From assembly GCF_004152845.1 (NCBI RefSeq), contig NZ_SEON01000006.1, positions 286,848-350,847 on the forward strand: 64,000 nucleotides of DNA, given 5' to 3'. Below the pieces are notes generated by a model that did no database searches, was not told the origin of the DNA, and was given only the letters and a program-made list of their open reading frames with translations. Shown here in pieces: positions 1 to 7,811 of this stretch; position 1 is the stretch's first letter; the number at the start of each line of letters is the position of its first letter. Position numbers and translations under genes: made by a program. The stretch comes from Sphingobium fuliginis (GTDB taxonomy: Bacteria > Pseudomonadota > Alphaproteobacteria > Sphingomonadales > Sphingomonadaceae).

Positions 1-2
1 TC

Positions 3-1394
3 GCCGCGCCGATCATGCTGGTGGTGCTGCGCATGTTCCAAGGGCTGGCGCTGGGCGGCGAATATGGCGGCGCGGCGACCTATGTCGCGGAGCATGCGCC
101 CGACAACCGGCGGGGCTTCTACACGAGCTGGATTCAGATCACCGCGACCGCAGGGCTCGCCATGGCGCTGCTGATCGTGATCACCGTCCGATCGCCCATC
201 ACGGGCGTGGGCGAGGAAGCGTTCAAGGAATGGGGCTGGCGCATTCCCTATCTGGTCTCCGGCCTGTTCCTCGTCCTTGGCCTTTGGCTGCGCCTGAAGC
301 TGCATGAATCGCCCGTTTTCCAGAAAATGAAGGCGGAGGGCACAGGCTCCAAGTCCCCGATCAAGGAAGCCTTCGGTGAGTGGAAGAACCTCAGGATCGT
401 CTTCATCGCCTTTTTCGGCGCGATCGCGGGCCAGGCGGTGGTCTGGTATTGCGGCCAGCTCTACGCGCTGTTCTTCCTGGAGAAGATGCTGAAGATCGAC
501 GGCCTGACCGCCAACACGCTCATCATCATCGCGCTCCTCATGGCAGCGCCCTTCTTCCTGTTCTTCGGCTGGCTGTCCGACCGCATCGGCCGCAAGCCCA
601 TCATCCTTTCGGGCTGCGCCCTGGCCGCGCTGACGCTGTTCCCGGTCTTCCACCTGCTCACCGACGCCGCCAATCCGGCGCTGGCCCGGGCACAGGCAGC
701 CGCCCCGGTCACGGTCACGGCCGACCCGGCGGAATGTTCTTCCCAGTTCGATCCGGTCGGCGCGAACAAGTTCGACACGACAAGCTGCGACATCGTCAAG
801 AACGCACTGGCCAAGGCGGGCGTCAACTACACCAACGTCGTCGCCGCGCCCGGCACAGTCGCAACGGTCGCGGTCGGCGGCAGGCGCTTCACGGCGCCCG
901 ACCCGTCCCGGCTTTCGGGCGACGCGAAGAAGGCGGCCATCGCGCCCTTCACCGCCCAACTGATCGGCGCGCCCGCCAGCCCGGCCAGGGCGGCGGAGGG
1001 CGACAAGCCTGCCGTCGCGGCGCGCCCTGCCGTCGAGGGTGAACTCGCCAGGGTCGGCTATCCCGGCAAGGCGAACCCGGCCGAGATCAACAAGCCGCTC
1101 GTCGTCGCCCTGCTCTTCTACCTCGTGCTGCTGGTGACGATGGTCTATGGTCCGATCGCCGCCATGCTGGTCGAACTGTTCCCCAGCCGCATCCGCTACT
1201 CCTCCATGTCGCTGCCCTATCACATCGGCAATGGCTGGCTGGGCGGGCTGCTTCCGGCGATCGGCTTCGCGATGGTCGCGGCGACCGGGGACATCTATTA
1301 CGGTATCTGGTACCCGGTGGTGGTGGCGGCGGCGACCGTCGTCCTGGGAATGATCTTCCTGCCCGAAACCTTCCGGCGCAATATCGACGCCTAA
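3..1394 (+). CDS. MHS-family (metabolite:H+ symporter) MFS transporter, 5' end outside window
   Basis: Inner-membrane proton symporter of the major facilitator superfamily, probably for an organic acid or similar metabolite; the substrate cannot be read from the sequence. The reading frame is already open at the window edge, so the N-terminus is missing. The stretch MFQGLALGGEYGGAATYVAE is the typical MHS/ShiA/ProP signature after the first helices, and the motif DRIGRKP before TM9 is the second MFS motif A. After TM9 there is an Ala/Pro-rich insertion of roughly 120 residues (nt 680-1085) with two cysteines, predicted to lie in the periplasmic loop before TM10; most family members have a short loop there. 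The last helices and the C-terminus look intact. An imperfect hairpin follows the stop. Confidence 0.85.
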   Translation, partial: AAPIMLVVLRMFQGLALGGEYGGAATYVAEHAPDNRRGFYTSWIQITATAGLAMALLIVITVRSPITGVGEEAFKEWGWRIPYLVSGLFLVLGLWLRLKLHESPVFQKMKAEGTGSKSPIKEAFGEWKNLRIVFIAFFGAIAGQAVVWYCGQLYALFFLEKMLKIDGLTANTLIIIALLMAAPFFLFFGWLSDRIGRKPIILSGCALAALTLFPVFHLLTDAANPALARAQAAAPVTVTADPAECSSQFDPVGANKFDTTSCDIVKNALAKAGVNYTNVVAAPGTVATVAVGGRRFTAPDPSRLSGDAKKAAIAPFTAQLIGAPASPARAAEGDKPAVAARPAVEGELARVGYPGKANPAEINKPLVVALLFYLVLLVTMVYGPIAAMLVELFPSRIRYSSMSLPYHIGNGWLGGLLPAIGFAMVAATGDIYYGIWYPVVVAAATVVLGMIFLPETFRRNIDA

Positions 1395-1395
1395 G

Positions 1396-1439
1396 GCGTT
1401 TTCCCAGCAGACGGGATCATCTGCTGGCTTGGAAAACGC
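1396..1439. repeat. Imperfect palindrome after the transporter gene, possible terminator or dispersed hairpin repeat
   Basis: Two nested inverted repeats: GCGTTTTCC (1396-1404) pairs with GGAAAACGC (1431-1439), and inside it CAGCAGA (1405-1411) pairs with TCTGCTG (1420-1426). It begins two bases after the transporter stop codon. A related sequence lies after rluE at 6046-6101, so this may be a dispersed element that also stops transcription. Confidence 0.5.
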
Positions 1440-1469
1440 GGTAAAGCAAAGGCCTGGAGGTTCCCTGCC

Positions 1470-1513
1470 GGCGCACCCTGATCCTTCCAGATTGTCGAGG
1501 ATCAAGGTGCGCC
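1470..1513. other. Long hairpin in the leader of the GNAT gene
   Basis: GGCGCACCCTGATCC (1470-1484) pairs with GGATCAAGGTGCGCC (1499-1513) with one G-T wobble, leaving a 14-nt loop. It ends 47 nt before the acetyltransferase start, so it could be a terminator for upstream transcripts or a structured leader. No T-tract follows. Confidence 0.4.
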
Positions 1514-1560
1514 GTCGGTCCGACAGCTACTCTGGCGCCGTTGACAAGGGAGACAGTTTC

Positions 1561-2079
1561 ATGACCGACGCCAAGACCATCCTCAGCCTGCCGACCCGGT
1601 CGGGCCTCCAGCTCCATGTCCGGCCTGCGGAGGAAAGCGACGAGACGCTGCTCGCGGCCTTTTTCGACAAGGTCAGCGACGAGGACCGACGCTTCCGCTT
1701 CTTTTCCGCCGTGCCCCATGTCGGTCATGAGCAACTCGACCCGCTGATCCATGCCGACCATTTCCGCAGCGAAAGCATCCTGGCGTTCGATGGCGCCACG
1801 GGCGAACTCGTCGCCTCCGGCATCCTGGCCTGCGACAATGCGATGGACACGGCCGAAGTCGCCGTATCGGTGCGCGGGGATTATAAGGGCCGGGGCGTCG
1901 GCTGGGCGGTGCTCGACCATCTGGCCGGCGAGGCGCAGAAGCGCGGCGTGCGGCGGGTGATCTCGATCGAGAGCCGCGACAATCACGGCACCATAGAATT
2001 GGAGCGGGAAAAGGGCTTTGCGGTCGAACCGGTGGAAGGCGATCCGACGCTGGTCATCCTCGCCAGATCATTTCGCTGA
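1561..2079 (+). CDS. GNAT-family N-acetyltransferase
   Basis: A 172-residue acetyl-CoA-dependent acyltransferase; the acceptor is unknown. The motif V-R-G-D-Y-K-G-R-G-V-G (about residues 101-111) is the Q/RxxGxG/A acetyl-CoA pyrophosphate-binding loop of the GNAT fold, followed by the expected helix and the GFAVE segment near the C-terminus. The domain resembles the GNAT domain attached to the Pat/AcuA-type acyl-CoA synthetase-like acetyltransferases (RFFS...HEQ near residues 44-55), but here it stands alone. The start at 1561 is chosen because GGAGAC precedes it by a good distance; a longer in-frame opening upstream would run through the leader hairpin. Monocistronic, convergent with the outer-membrane protein gene. 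Confidence 0.8.
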   Translation: MTDAKTILSLPTRSGLQLHVRPAEESDETLLAAFFDKVSDEDRRFRFFSAVPHVGHEQLDPLIHADHFRSESILAFDGATGELVASGILACDNAMDTAEVAVSVRGDYKGRGVGWAVLDHLAGEAQKRGVRRVISIESRDNHGTIELEREKGFAVEPVEGDPTLVILARSFR

Positions 2080-2096
2080 ACGGGCAAACCAGATGC

Positions 2097-2133
2097 CGCG
2101 GGAGCGGCGTCCCGATGGGGCGCCGCTCCCGCG
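2097..2133. terminator. Bidirectional hairpin between convergent genes
   Basis: Perfect 13-bp inverted repeat CGCGGGAGCGGCG (2097-2109) / CGCCGCTCCCGCG (2121-2133) with an 11-nt loop, in the 60-bp gap between the convergent acetyltransferase and outer-membrane protein genes. There is no U-tract, as is common in high-GC bacteria. Confidence 0.75.
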
Positions 2134-2139
2134 TCCAAG

Positions 2140-2727
2140 TCAGAAGCGATAGCCGACGACCAGCGCAGCCTGGTGGCGCTCGGGCTTCACGTCGAAGACG
2201 CGCTCATAGCTCGAATAGCGATATTCGAGGCGGGCAAGGAAACCCATCACATTGGTTTCGACGCCAGCGCCCAGACGATAGCCCTGAAGGTTGCCCGAGG
2301 CGGTCTGGATCGTGGCGCCGTTCTGATAGGAACCCTTGGCGCGGGCGTTGGTGTAGCCGCCCTTGGCATAGAGCATCACATTTTCGGCAACCTGGCCGCC
2401 GATGCGAATGCCGGCATAGAGATCGCGGCCGGTGCGCGCGCTGACGCGATCGCCGGCGACGAAGACGTCGGTGCTCGAATCCTTGGTGTCGGAATCGGCA
2501 TATTCGCCTTCAATGCCGAACACCGCGCCCCGCAGGTTGATGTCATAGCCGATGACGCCGCCATAGAGCAGCCCGGTGTCATGCGCGTCCGCGCCGAGAT
2601 CGGCATGGTCGGCACCCACGACGGCGCCGACATAGGGGCCGGAGAAGTTGGAGCGCACCGCGTCCTGCGCGAAGGCGGGAGAGGCGAAAGAAGCCGCGAC
2701 GGCGGCGATGGCGATGATCTTCTTCAA
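2140..2727 (-). CDS. Small outer-membrane beta-barrel protein (opacity/OmpX-like)
   Basis: A 195-residue protein with a clear Sec signal peptide (MKKIIAIAAVAASFASPAFA, cut after AFA) and an alternating beta-strand pattern ending in Y-R-F, the C-terminal aromatic recognised by the Bam machinery. Repeated GxxxGYD/GxEGEYAD and LxYRYSSYE strands fit the outer-membrane protein beta-barrel (PF13505-like) family of eight-stranded porin-like proteins. Length and composition are typical. The start codon is TTG at 2727, supported by AAGGAT seven bases upstream and by the signal peptide beginning right there. Specific role unknown; such proteins are abundant structural or adhesion barrels in sphingomonads. 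Confidence 0.85.
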   Translation of the reverse strand: MKKIIAIAAVAASFASPAFAQDAVRSNFSGPYVGAVVGADHADLGADAHDTGLLYGGVIGYDINLRGAVFGIEGEYADSDTKDSSTDVFVAGDRVSARTGRDLYAGIRIGGQVAENVMLYAKGGYTNARAKGSYQNGATIQTASGNLQGYRLGAGVETNVMGFLARLEYRYSSYERVFDVKPERHQAALVVGYRF

Positions 2728-2882
2728 GTCAATATCCTTCGAGAAGCTTCGAAATCCAGAGGGTGCCGCACTTAGAATTCGAATAGTCCCGCGTAAACCG
2801 CCGGTCGGTCTTCATTGGTCGCAACAGCTTGTCCTTGTTGCACAATTGCACCAGCGACGTCGCCGATAAGCCCGTATGACGG

Positions 2883-2921
2883 ACGATCCTTCTCATCGGA
2901 TCGTGAGGCCGGGATTTTTTT
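2883..2921 (+). terminator. Hairpin plus T7 tract in a gene-free stretch, possible end of a small RNA
   Basis: ACGATCC (2883-2889) pairs with GGATCGT (2898-2904), followed after ten bases by seven T (2915-2921) on the + strand. The region 2728-3012 has no credible gene. A plus-strand stop here does not belong to either neighbouring minus-strand gene, so it may end a short untranslated transcript. Confidence 0.3.
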
Positions 2922-3012
2922 ATGAGAGGACGGAACCATTATTGCTGTTGTTCGTGCAGGCGCATTCCCATGCCGCGCTGACCCTGTTCATGGGTCACCC
3001 CGGACGTTTGCG

Positions 3013-3693
3013 CTATCGGGACGCTCTTTTCGTGGCGAACCAGATGACGTGCCGTGGCCCCTTGCCGTTGCTGCGGGCGCGCACGGCAACCTCTTCGACC
3101 GTCAGGCCAGCGCGGGAAAGGCGGCGGGTGAAGCTCGCATCGGGAGCGGCGGACCAGATCGCCAATATGCCGCCGGGCCTGAGCGCGGCGATCGCAGCCG
3201 CGATCCCCTGCGCCGAATAGAGACGGTCGTTCGCCTGGCGCACTAAGCCGTCCGGCCCATTGTCGACGTCGAGCAGGATGGCGTCGTACAGCCCCCGCGC
3301 CGTGCCGATCAGATCGGCCACATCAGCCTGGACCAGCCGCACGCGCGGATCGTCCAGGCAACCCGCGGCCAGTTCCGCCATCGGCCCGCGCGCCCACTGG
3401 ATGATCTCCGGCACCAGTTCCGCCACGGTGACGGTTGCCGTGCCGTCGAGCGCCGCCAGCGCCGCGCGCAACGTGAAGCCCATGCCATAGCCGCCGATCA
3501 GCAGATGCGGGCGCGCCCGGCCGCGCAGCCGTTCGCAGCTCAGATTGGCGAGCGCCTCTTCCGACCCGCTCATCCGGCTGCTCATCAGTTCGTTGCGGTC
3601 GAGCACGATCATGAAATCCCCGCCTCGGCGATAGAGGGTCAGTTCCTCCCCGCCGGGAACCTGCGCCGTTCCGATGAATTCGCGTGCCTGCAT
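3013..3693 (-). CDS. Spermidine-synthase-like class I SAM-fold protein
   Basis: A 226-residue Rossmann-fold protein. Visible are the glycine-rich nucleotide loop LIGGYGMGFTLRAAL, the acidic residue after strand 2 (VTVAELVPEI), DDPRVRLVQADVADLI and the strand-4 motif YDAILLDVDNGP, followed by LRPGGILAIWS. This pattern is that of spermidine synthase/SpeE-like proteins often annotated in sphingomonads; the polyamine-binding residues cannot be confirmed, so a methyltransferase is an alternative. Start at 3693 has GGGAG about nine bases upstream; the frame stays open further upstream but antisense to the neighbouring exoribonuclease gene. Divergent from that gene with a 72-bp shared promoter region. 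Confidence 0.75.
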   Translation of the reverse strand: MQAREFIGTAQVPGGEELTLYRRGGDFMIVLDRNELMSSRMSGSEEALANLSCERLRGRARPHLLIGGYGMGFTLRAALAALDGTATVTVAELVPEIIQWARGPMAELAAGCLDDPRVRLVQADVADLIGTARGLYDAILLDVDNGPDGLVRQANDRLYSAQGIAAAIAALRPGGILAIWSAAPDASFTRRLSRAGLTVEEVAVRARSNGKGPRHVIWFATKRASR

Positions 3694-3765
3694 ACCAACT
3701 ACTCCCGGCGGGTCCGCCGCCAGCGGGGGCTTTACGGCAATGCGGCGCGGCGTCAAAGGAGCGAG

Positions 3766-4218
3766 ATGCGATATTTCCTCGATACAGAATTCAACGGCTT
3801 CGGCGGCGACCTCATCAGCCTGGCGCTCGTCCCCGAAATTGGAGACCAGGATTTCTACGTCTCGCTTCCCCTGCCGGCCGAAATCCATCCCTGGGTGGAG
3901 AAGAATGTGATTCCCTATCTGCGCTTCGTGCCGCCGGGCGTCGACCATCAGTTGAACCGGGTGGAGGCCGCCCAGCATCTGGAAGCCTATCTGGCGCATG
4001 ACCGCGATCCGCTTATCATCGCCGACTGGCCCGATGACCTCGCCCATTTCTGCGCCCTGCTCGTGACCGGCCCGGCCGAGATGATCAGGCTGGACGGGCT
4101 GCGCCTTGAACTCATCAACGGCGCGGGGTTCAGCGCCGCGTCCAACAGCCGGATGCCGCACAACGCCCTCCATGATGCGCACGCGCTCAAGGACTTCTAC
4201 CTGAACTGGGCCGTCTGA
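3766..4218 (+). CDS. DEDD-type 3'-5' exoribonuclease-like protein
   Basis: A 150-residue protein starting MRYFLDTEFNGFG. The D-x-E of FLDTEF (residues 6-8), the acidic pair in ADWPDD (about 85-90) and the terminal HDAHALKDFY (H-x(4)-D) give the four acidic residues and histidine expected of an RNase T/Rv2179c-like exonuclease (PF16473 group). Activity on RNA is known for the mycobacterial relative; here it is inferred. The start is fixed by AAAGGAG five to six bases upstream. It is followed 61 bp later by roxA, so both translation-related genes may be co-transcribed. Confidence 0.75.
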   Translation: MRYFLDTEFNGFGGDLISLALVPEIGDQDFYVSLPLPAEIHPWVEKNVIPYLRFVPPGVDHQLNRVEAAQHLEAYLAHDRDPLIIADWPDDLAHFCALLVTGPAEMIRLDGLRLELINGAGFSAASNSRMPHNALHDAHALKDFYLNWAV

Positions 4219-4279
4219 ACGGCGCGCTGGCGCGGTTCCTTTCTTTGACAGCGGGTGCAGGACGGCGCATGGGCGGGGC

Positions 4280-5425
4280 ATGCACCTCGCCCGTTTCGAC
4301 ATTGACCTGTTCCTGCGCCACCATTGGCAGAAGCGCCCGCTGCTGATCCGCAACCCGTGGAGCGCGTGGCGCAACCCGCTGGAGCCGGACGAGCTGGCCG
4401 GCTTCGCCTGCGAGGAGGGCGTCGAATCGCGCCTCATCACCCGGCAGGCGGATAGGCTCGCCATGGAAAGCGGCCCGCTGCCGGAGGATCGTTTCACCGA
4501 ACTCGGCGACGCCTGGACACTTCTGGTGCAGGCGGTCGACCATCATGTGCCCGATGTCGCGGCGTTGATCCAACCCTTCCGCTTCATACCCGACTGGCGC
4601 ATCGACGATGTGATGGTCAGCTATGCTACCGACGGGGGCGGCGTCGGGCCGCATTTCGACCAATATGACGTGTTCCTGGTGCAGGGCCTGGGCAAGAGGC
4701 GCTGGCGCGTCGGCCCGCGATGCGATTCCGCAACGCCGCTGCTGCCGCATGACGACCTGCGCCTGATCCCCGATTTCGAGGCGACGGGGGACTATGTCCT
4801 CGAACCCGGAGACATTCTCTATGTCCCGCCCTGCTTCACGCATGACGGCGTGGCGGTGGGCGGGGACTGCATGACCTATTCCATCGGCTTCCGCGCGCCG
4901 TCCCGCGCCGAACTAATCGAAAACTGGTGCCGGCATCAGGCCGACGACATGGTGGACGAGGATCGCTATGCCGATCCCGACCTCATCATCCAGCCCAATG
5001 CCGGTGAGATCGCGGCGTCGGCCCTCGACCGGATGCATGCCATGGTGCTGGAGGCGCTGTCCGACCGCCGCGCCTTCGCCCGCTGGTTCGGCCTTTACAA
5101 CAGCCTGCCCAAGTCGGCGGACATGGATTGGCGGCCGGATGAGCCGGCGGACGAAGCGACGGTGCGCGCCCTTCTGGCTCAGGGCGTGCCGCTCAGCCGC
5201 AATCCCGCCAGCCGCTTTTCCTTCATCCGCCAGGGAGAGCCGGAACTGCTGCTGTTCGTGGACGGCCATGGCTTCGATTGCGACGGCGACACGGCGCGAC
5301 TGGCCGAGGGGCTGTGCATGGAACCGGCCATGGTCGTGGATGCGGAACTCGCGGCCTCCGCCGCCGTGGTCACGCTGGTTGCGGCGTTGATCGACCAGGG
5401 CAGCCTGGCGTTCGATGCGGACTGA
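4280..5425 (+). CDS. roxA: Ribosomal oxygenase RoxA (JmjC-type, uL16 arginine hydroxylase)
   Basis: A 381-residue cupin/JmjC 2-oxoglutarate and Fe(II)-dependent dioxygenase of the YcfD/RoxA family, which hydroxylates an arginine of ribosomal protein uL16 in E. coli. The HxD iron ligands are in GPHFDQYDVF (about residues 131-140) and the distal histidine in YVPPCFTHDG. The GLGKRRWRVG segment binds 2-oxoglutarate in the family, and the C-terminal part (DDMVDEDRYADPDL onward) matches the dimerisation/winged-helix half. Length is normal. It is followed six bases later by rluE, giving a small ribosome-modification operon. Confidence 0.88.
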   Translation: MHLARFDIDLFLRHHWQKRPLLIRNPWSAWRNPLEPDELAGFACEEGVESRLITRQADRLAMESGPLPEDRFTELGDAWTLLVQAVDHHVPDVAALIQPFRFIPDWRIDDVMVSYATDGGGVGPHFDQYDVFLVQGLGKRRWRVGPRCDSATPLLPHDDLRLIPDFEATGDYVLEPGDILYVPPCFTHDGVAVGGDCMTYSIGFRAPSRAELIENWCRHQADDMVDEDRYADPDLIIQPNAGEIAASALDRMHAMVLEALSDRRAFARWFGLYNSLPKSADMDWRPDEPADEATVRALLAQGVPLSRNPASRFSFIRQGEPELLLFVDGHGFDCDGDTARLAEGLCMEPAMVVDAELAASAAVVTLVAALIDQGSLAFDAD

Positions 5426-5431
5426 TCCGTC

Positions 5432-6007
5432 ATGGCGCTGATCCTGTTCAACAAGCCTTATGGCGTGCTCTGCCAGTTCAGCGATGAACGGACGGGCCCG
5501 CCCCGTCCGACGCTGGCCGCCTATATCGACCGCCCCGGCTTCTATCCGGCGGGCCGGCTCGACCTCGACAGCGAGGGATTGTTGCTGCTGACCGACGACG
5601 GCCGCCTGCAGGCGCGGATAGCCGACCCGCGTTTCAAGATGCCCAAGACCTATCTCGTGCAGGTGGAGGGGGACCCGGACGGGGCGACGCTGGCGGCGCT
5701 GCGGCGTGGCGTGCGCCTGAAGGACGGCCTGACCCTGCCCGCGCAGGTCGAACGCATCGACGCGCCCCCCCTCTGGCCCCGCGATCCCCCGGTCCGGTTT
5801 CGCAAGAGCGTGCCGGATTGCTGGCTGAGCCTGACGATCCGCGAAGGACGCAACCGACAGGTCAGGCGCATGACGGCTGCCCTGGGGCACCCGACTTTGC
5901 GGCTGGTGCGGTGGCGGATCGGGGACTGGACGCTCAACGGCATCGCGCAGGGACAATGGCGCGAAGCGGCGGCAGAACAGGGCAGGGTCCGACCAGGCGC
6001 GCAGTAG
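5432..6007 (+). CDS. rluE: 23S rRNA pseudouridine synthase RluE-like
   Basis: A 191-residue RluE/RsuA-family pseudouridine synthase without an S4 domain. It opens [14 protein letters not shown], and the catalytic aspartate lies in [17 protein letters not shown] (about residues 39-55). KTYLVQVEG and [23 protein letters not shown] are the family-specific second and third motifs. E. coli RluE modifies U2457 of 23S rRNA; same target inferred. It begins just after roxA, almost certainly in one transcript. Confidence 0.9.
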   Translation: MALILFNKPYGVLCQFSDERTGPPRPTLAAYIDRPGFYPAGRLDLDSEGLLLLTDDGRLQARIADPRFKMPKTYLVQVEGDPDGATLAALRRGVRLKDGLTLPAQVERIDAPPLWPRDPPVRFRKSVPDCWLSLTIREGRNRQVRRMTAALGHPTLRLVRWRIGDWTLNGIAQGQWREAAAEQGRVRPGAQ

Positions 6008-6045
6008 AGTGTCCCGCCCATCCGATATAACCGGATCGCCGCGCC

Positions 6046-6101
6046 AGAGCATATTCCAAGCAGGAGCAATCCTCTGCCGACCCGGAAAAGGCGGTGAAAA
6101 C
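6046..6101. repeat. Second copy of a dispersed hairpin-like repeat
   Basis: The core (AGCAG, eight variable bases, CTGC, then GGAAAAGGCGGTGAAA) matches the element at 1396-1448, which has AGCAG, spacer, CTGC and GGAAAACGCGGTAAA. Lies 39 bp after the rluE stop. Confidence 0.35.
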
Positions 6102-6141
6102 ACAGATCCAGAGCGGCCGAACCGACGGGTCGAAATCTGGT

Positions 6142-6228
6142 CTAGTTCAAGCTAAAGGGTATGCGCAACGTCGTGCGAATATCGCTGGCATCGTCGGTTG
6201 CGCCCACTTCGACCGTCCAGTTGATCAT
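6142..6228 (-). pseudogene. Orphan 28-residue C-terminus, unrecognised
   Basis: Minus-strand frame reading M-INWTVEVGATDDASDIRTTLRIPFSLN-stop. The composition and the alternating hydrophobic pattern look like a genuine protein end (a last beta strand with terminal LRIPFSL) rather than an antisense artefact, but nothing upstream continues it because an acyltransferase remnant on the other strand takes over at about 6229. Family not recognised; judged a leftover from a rearrangement. Confidence 0.3.
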
Positions 6229-6960
6229 AGCTGGTCTCCAGACCCGTTGGTCCATTATTCGCTCAACGGCCCCTCCTGGAGCCTGTCCGACGAGCTGTTC
6301 TTCTATGCGCTTTTCCCATGGCTTTTGAAATGGCGCGAGCCGGTGCTGCGCGCGGTCTTCATCGCCGGCATGGTCCTGATCGTGGCGGGAAGCTGTTTTA
6401 CCGCCCTTAGGGTCGCGGGTTATTCGCCCTGGGTGGACTGGATCTTCTATGTGTTCCCGCTTACGCGGCTGTTCGAATTCATTGCGGGCATCCTGCTGTG
6501 CCGGGCCTGGCGATCGGGCATCGGACGACGGTGGGCGACGAGCGCAACGGAAGCACTTGCGGTCATTTCGCTGCCGGCGACCATGGTCGCCGTGGAATGG
6601 TTCGCAGTTCCGCTCGCTTTTCGCTACCAGCTCATCTTCCTGCCGCCGATGGCTGTCCTGATATTGATATTCGCCCATGGTCAGGGCGCATTATCGCATC
6701 TGCTCCGCCAGCCTGGGCTGCAATCGCTGGGAGCGGCCTCCTTCGCTCTCTATCTCGTTCACCGGCCGATGATCACATTCATGGAAAGGTGGTCAGGCGG
6801 CGGGGCCGCAAGCGACATTGCCTTGGCGACCGCCATGCTGCTGATGGCCATGCTTGCGTCCATCCTTGGCTTCGCCCTGCTGGACCGGCCGGTGCAGCAT
6901 TGGCTCCGCCGTCGCGAGACATTCACGGTGAAGCGCAAGGCATTCGCCATTCGGCAATGA
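6229..6960 (+). pseudogene. Acyltransferase 3 family protein, N-terminal part deleted
   Basis: About 243 residues of an integral-membrane acyltransferase of the OafA/NodX type (PF01757). The segment LVHYSLNGPSWSLSDELFFYALFP is the mid-protein signature N-G-P-x-W-S-L-x-x-E-x-x-F-Y, and at least five hydrophobic helices plus the late FALYLVHRPM motif (S-x-x-x-Y-L-x-H) follow. Normal members are about 350-400 residues and start with a helix carrying the catalytic histidine (R-x(10)-H); that part is absent. The frame stays open 45 codons upstream, but those residues (rich in R, Q, G, S) do not resemble the family. The gene therefore looks truncated at the 5' end and inactive. Confidence 0.65.
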
Positions 6961-7078
6961 ACAGGCCTGCTGCAAGCATCGATGCCCCGCGACTTGGCCA
7001 AGCGGCAAATCGTTCCCTCATGGAATCGGGCCTCATCGATCTTTTTCCCATCGACTTAGGGAGACGTCCGACGAATAG

Positions 7079-7222
7079 TCGCAGGAACTGCAACGCAACC
7101 TCGATAGCGAGAGGAACAAGCTTGTCGTCGAGCCCTTCTACAGGCACGAGAAGATCGATGGCTCCATCAAGGGCCCCTTCGACCTCCGCGCCGTGGGCGG
7201 CCCGGACCCGTTCATCCGGTGA
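7079..7222 (+). pseudogene. Orphan 47-residue C-terminus, unrecognised
   Basis: Reads SQELQRNLDSERNKLVVEP-FYRHEKIDGSIKGPFDLRAVG-GPDPFIR-stop. Charged residues, aromatic spacing and codon use look protein-like, but an in-frame TAG at 7076 cuts it from any longer frame and no start or ribosome site is present. Most likely the end of a deleted gene. I do not recognise the family. Confidence 0.3.
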
Positions 7223-7307
7223 TTTAATTCGGATGGACGACTGAAGACTTCCCCCGCGTTTTGGCAGCGGGGCCGACACGCCTCGCTGTCACGCCATAAA
7301 TGGTCGG

Positions 7308-7398
7308 ACCATGCCCGAATAATATTTCTCATATAATGTCATTGCTGAAAACAGGATGGAGGTGCAACAGCACCTTCGTTGACCTGTTCGGGCATGGT
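7308..7398. repeat. 12-bp perfect inverted repeat flanking an AT-rich core
   Basis: ACCATGCCCGAA (7308-7319) and its exact complement TTCGGGCATGGT (7387-7398) enclose 67 bp that include TATAAT-like sequence and an inner hairpin AGGTGC-AACA-GCACCT. Lies in the gene-free stretch 7223-7606, in which nothing else was recognised. Could be a structured RNA, an operator pair or the ends of a small mobile fragment. Confidence 0.45.
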
Positions 7399-7606
7399 TC
7401 ATAGCCTGACATGCTTCGTGGCAAACCCATCGAAAATTCGCGACACGCCGCAACAACTCAGCACCCGCAGGTTCAACATCGGTCAAGGCGCGGGGCCGTT
7501 CCGCCATGGCCGCGGCGGCCATTGTCCGTGACGCCCAAGGCGCAGCTTGATCTGGGTGATTCCTTTTGCGGTTGCCGGAAGCAAACAGCGCCCGCATAGC
7601 GGTGGC

Positions 7607-7780
7607 ATGGACGAGAAGACGACGAATCTGATCATGGCTATTCTCAGTCGGGCGCCGCAATGGATCAGGCACGACCTGCTGTCCAAGGATGCGGGCGTCA
7701 AGCAGCGGGCGGAGGAGACGCTGGCCGCCATGATCGCCAACGCCCTCGCCACAGGAACCGACGACTCGACGGCGAGTTAG
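7607..7780 (+). CDS. Small conserved sphingomonad-type protein (possibly DUF6771)
   Basis: A 57-residue protein, MDEKTTNLIMAILSRAPQWI then RHDLLSKDAGVKQRAEETLAAMI. From memory it matches a family of 50-70 residue proteins common in Sphingomonadales (DUF6771), function unknown; this assignment could not be checked. It is mostly helical and amphipathic, with no signal peptide or membrane helix. The start at 7607 is chosen because family-like residues begin there; the frame extends 20 codons upstream without similarity. No strong ribosome-binding site is visible. Confidence 0.5.
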   Translation: MDEKTTNLIMAILSRAPQWIRHDLLSKDAGVKQRAEETLAAMIANALATGTDDSTAS

Positions 7781-7811
7781 GGAGGAAGTCCGTTCCAACA
7801 AGGCTCCAGCA

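Noticed and set aside
3694..4497. Upstream extension of the spermidine-synthase-like gene
   Set aside because: The extra residues are antisense to the exoribonuclease-like and roxA genes, lack family similarity, and a good ribosome site precedes the start at 3693.
7223..7606. tRNA or insertion-sequence end in this gap
   Set aside because: No cloverleaf pattern, no CCA end and no transposase fragment could be found; only the inverted repeat is supportable.
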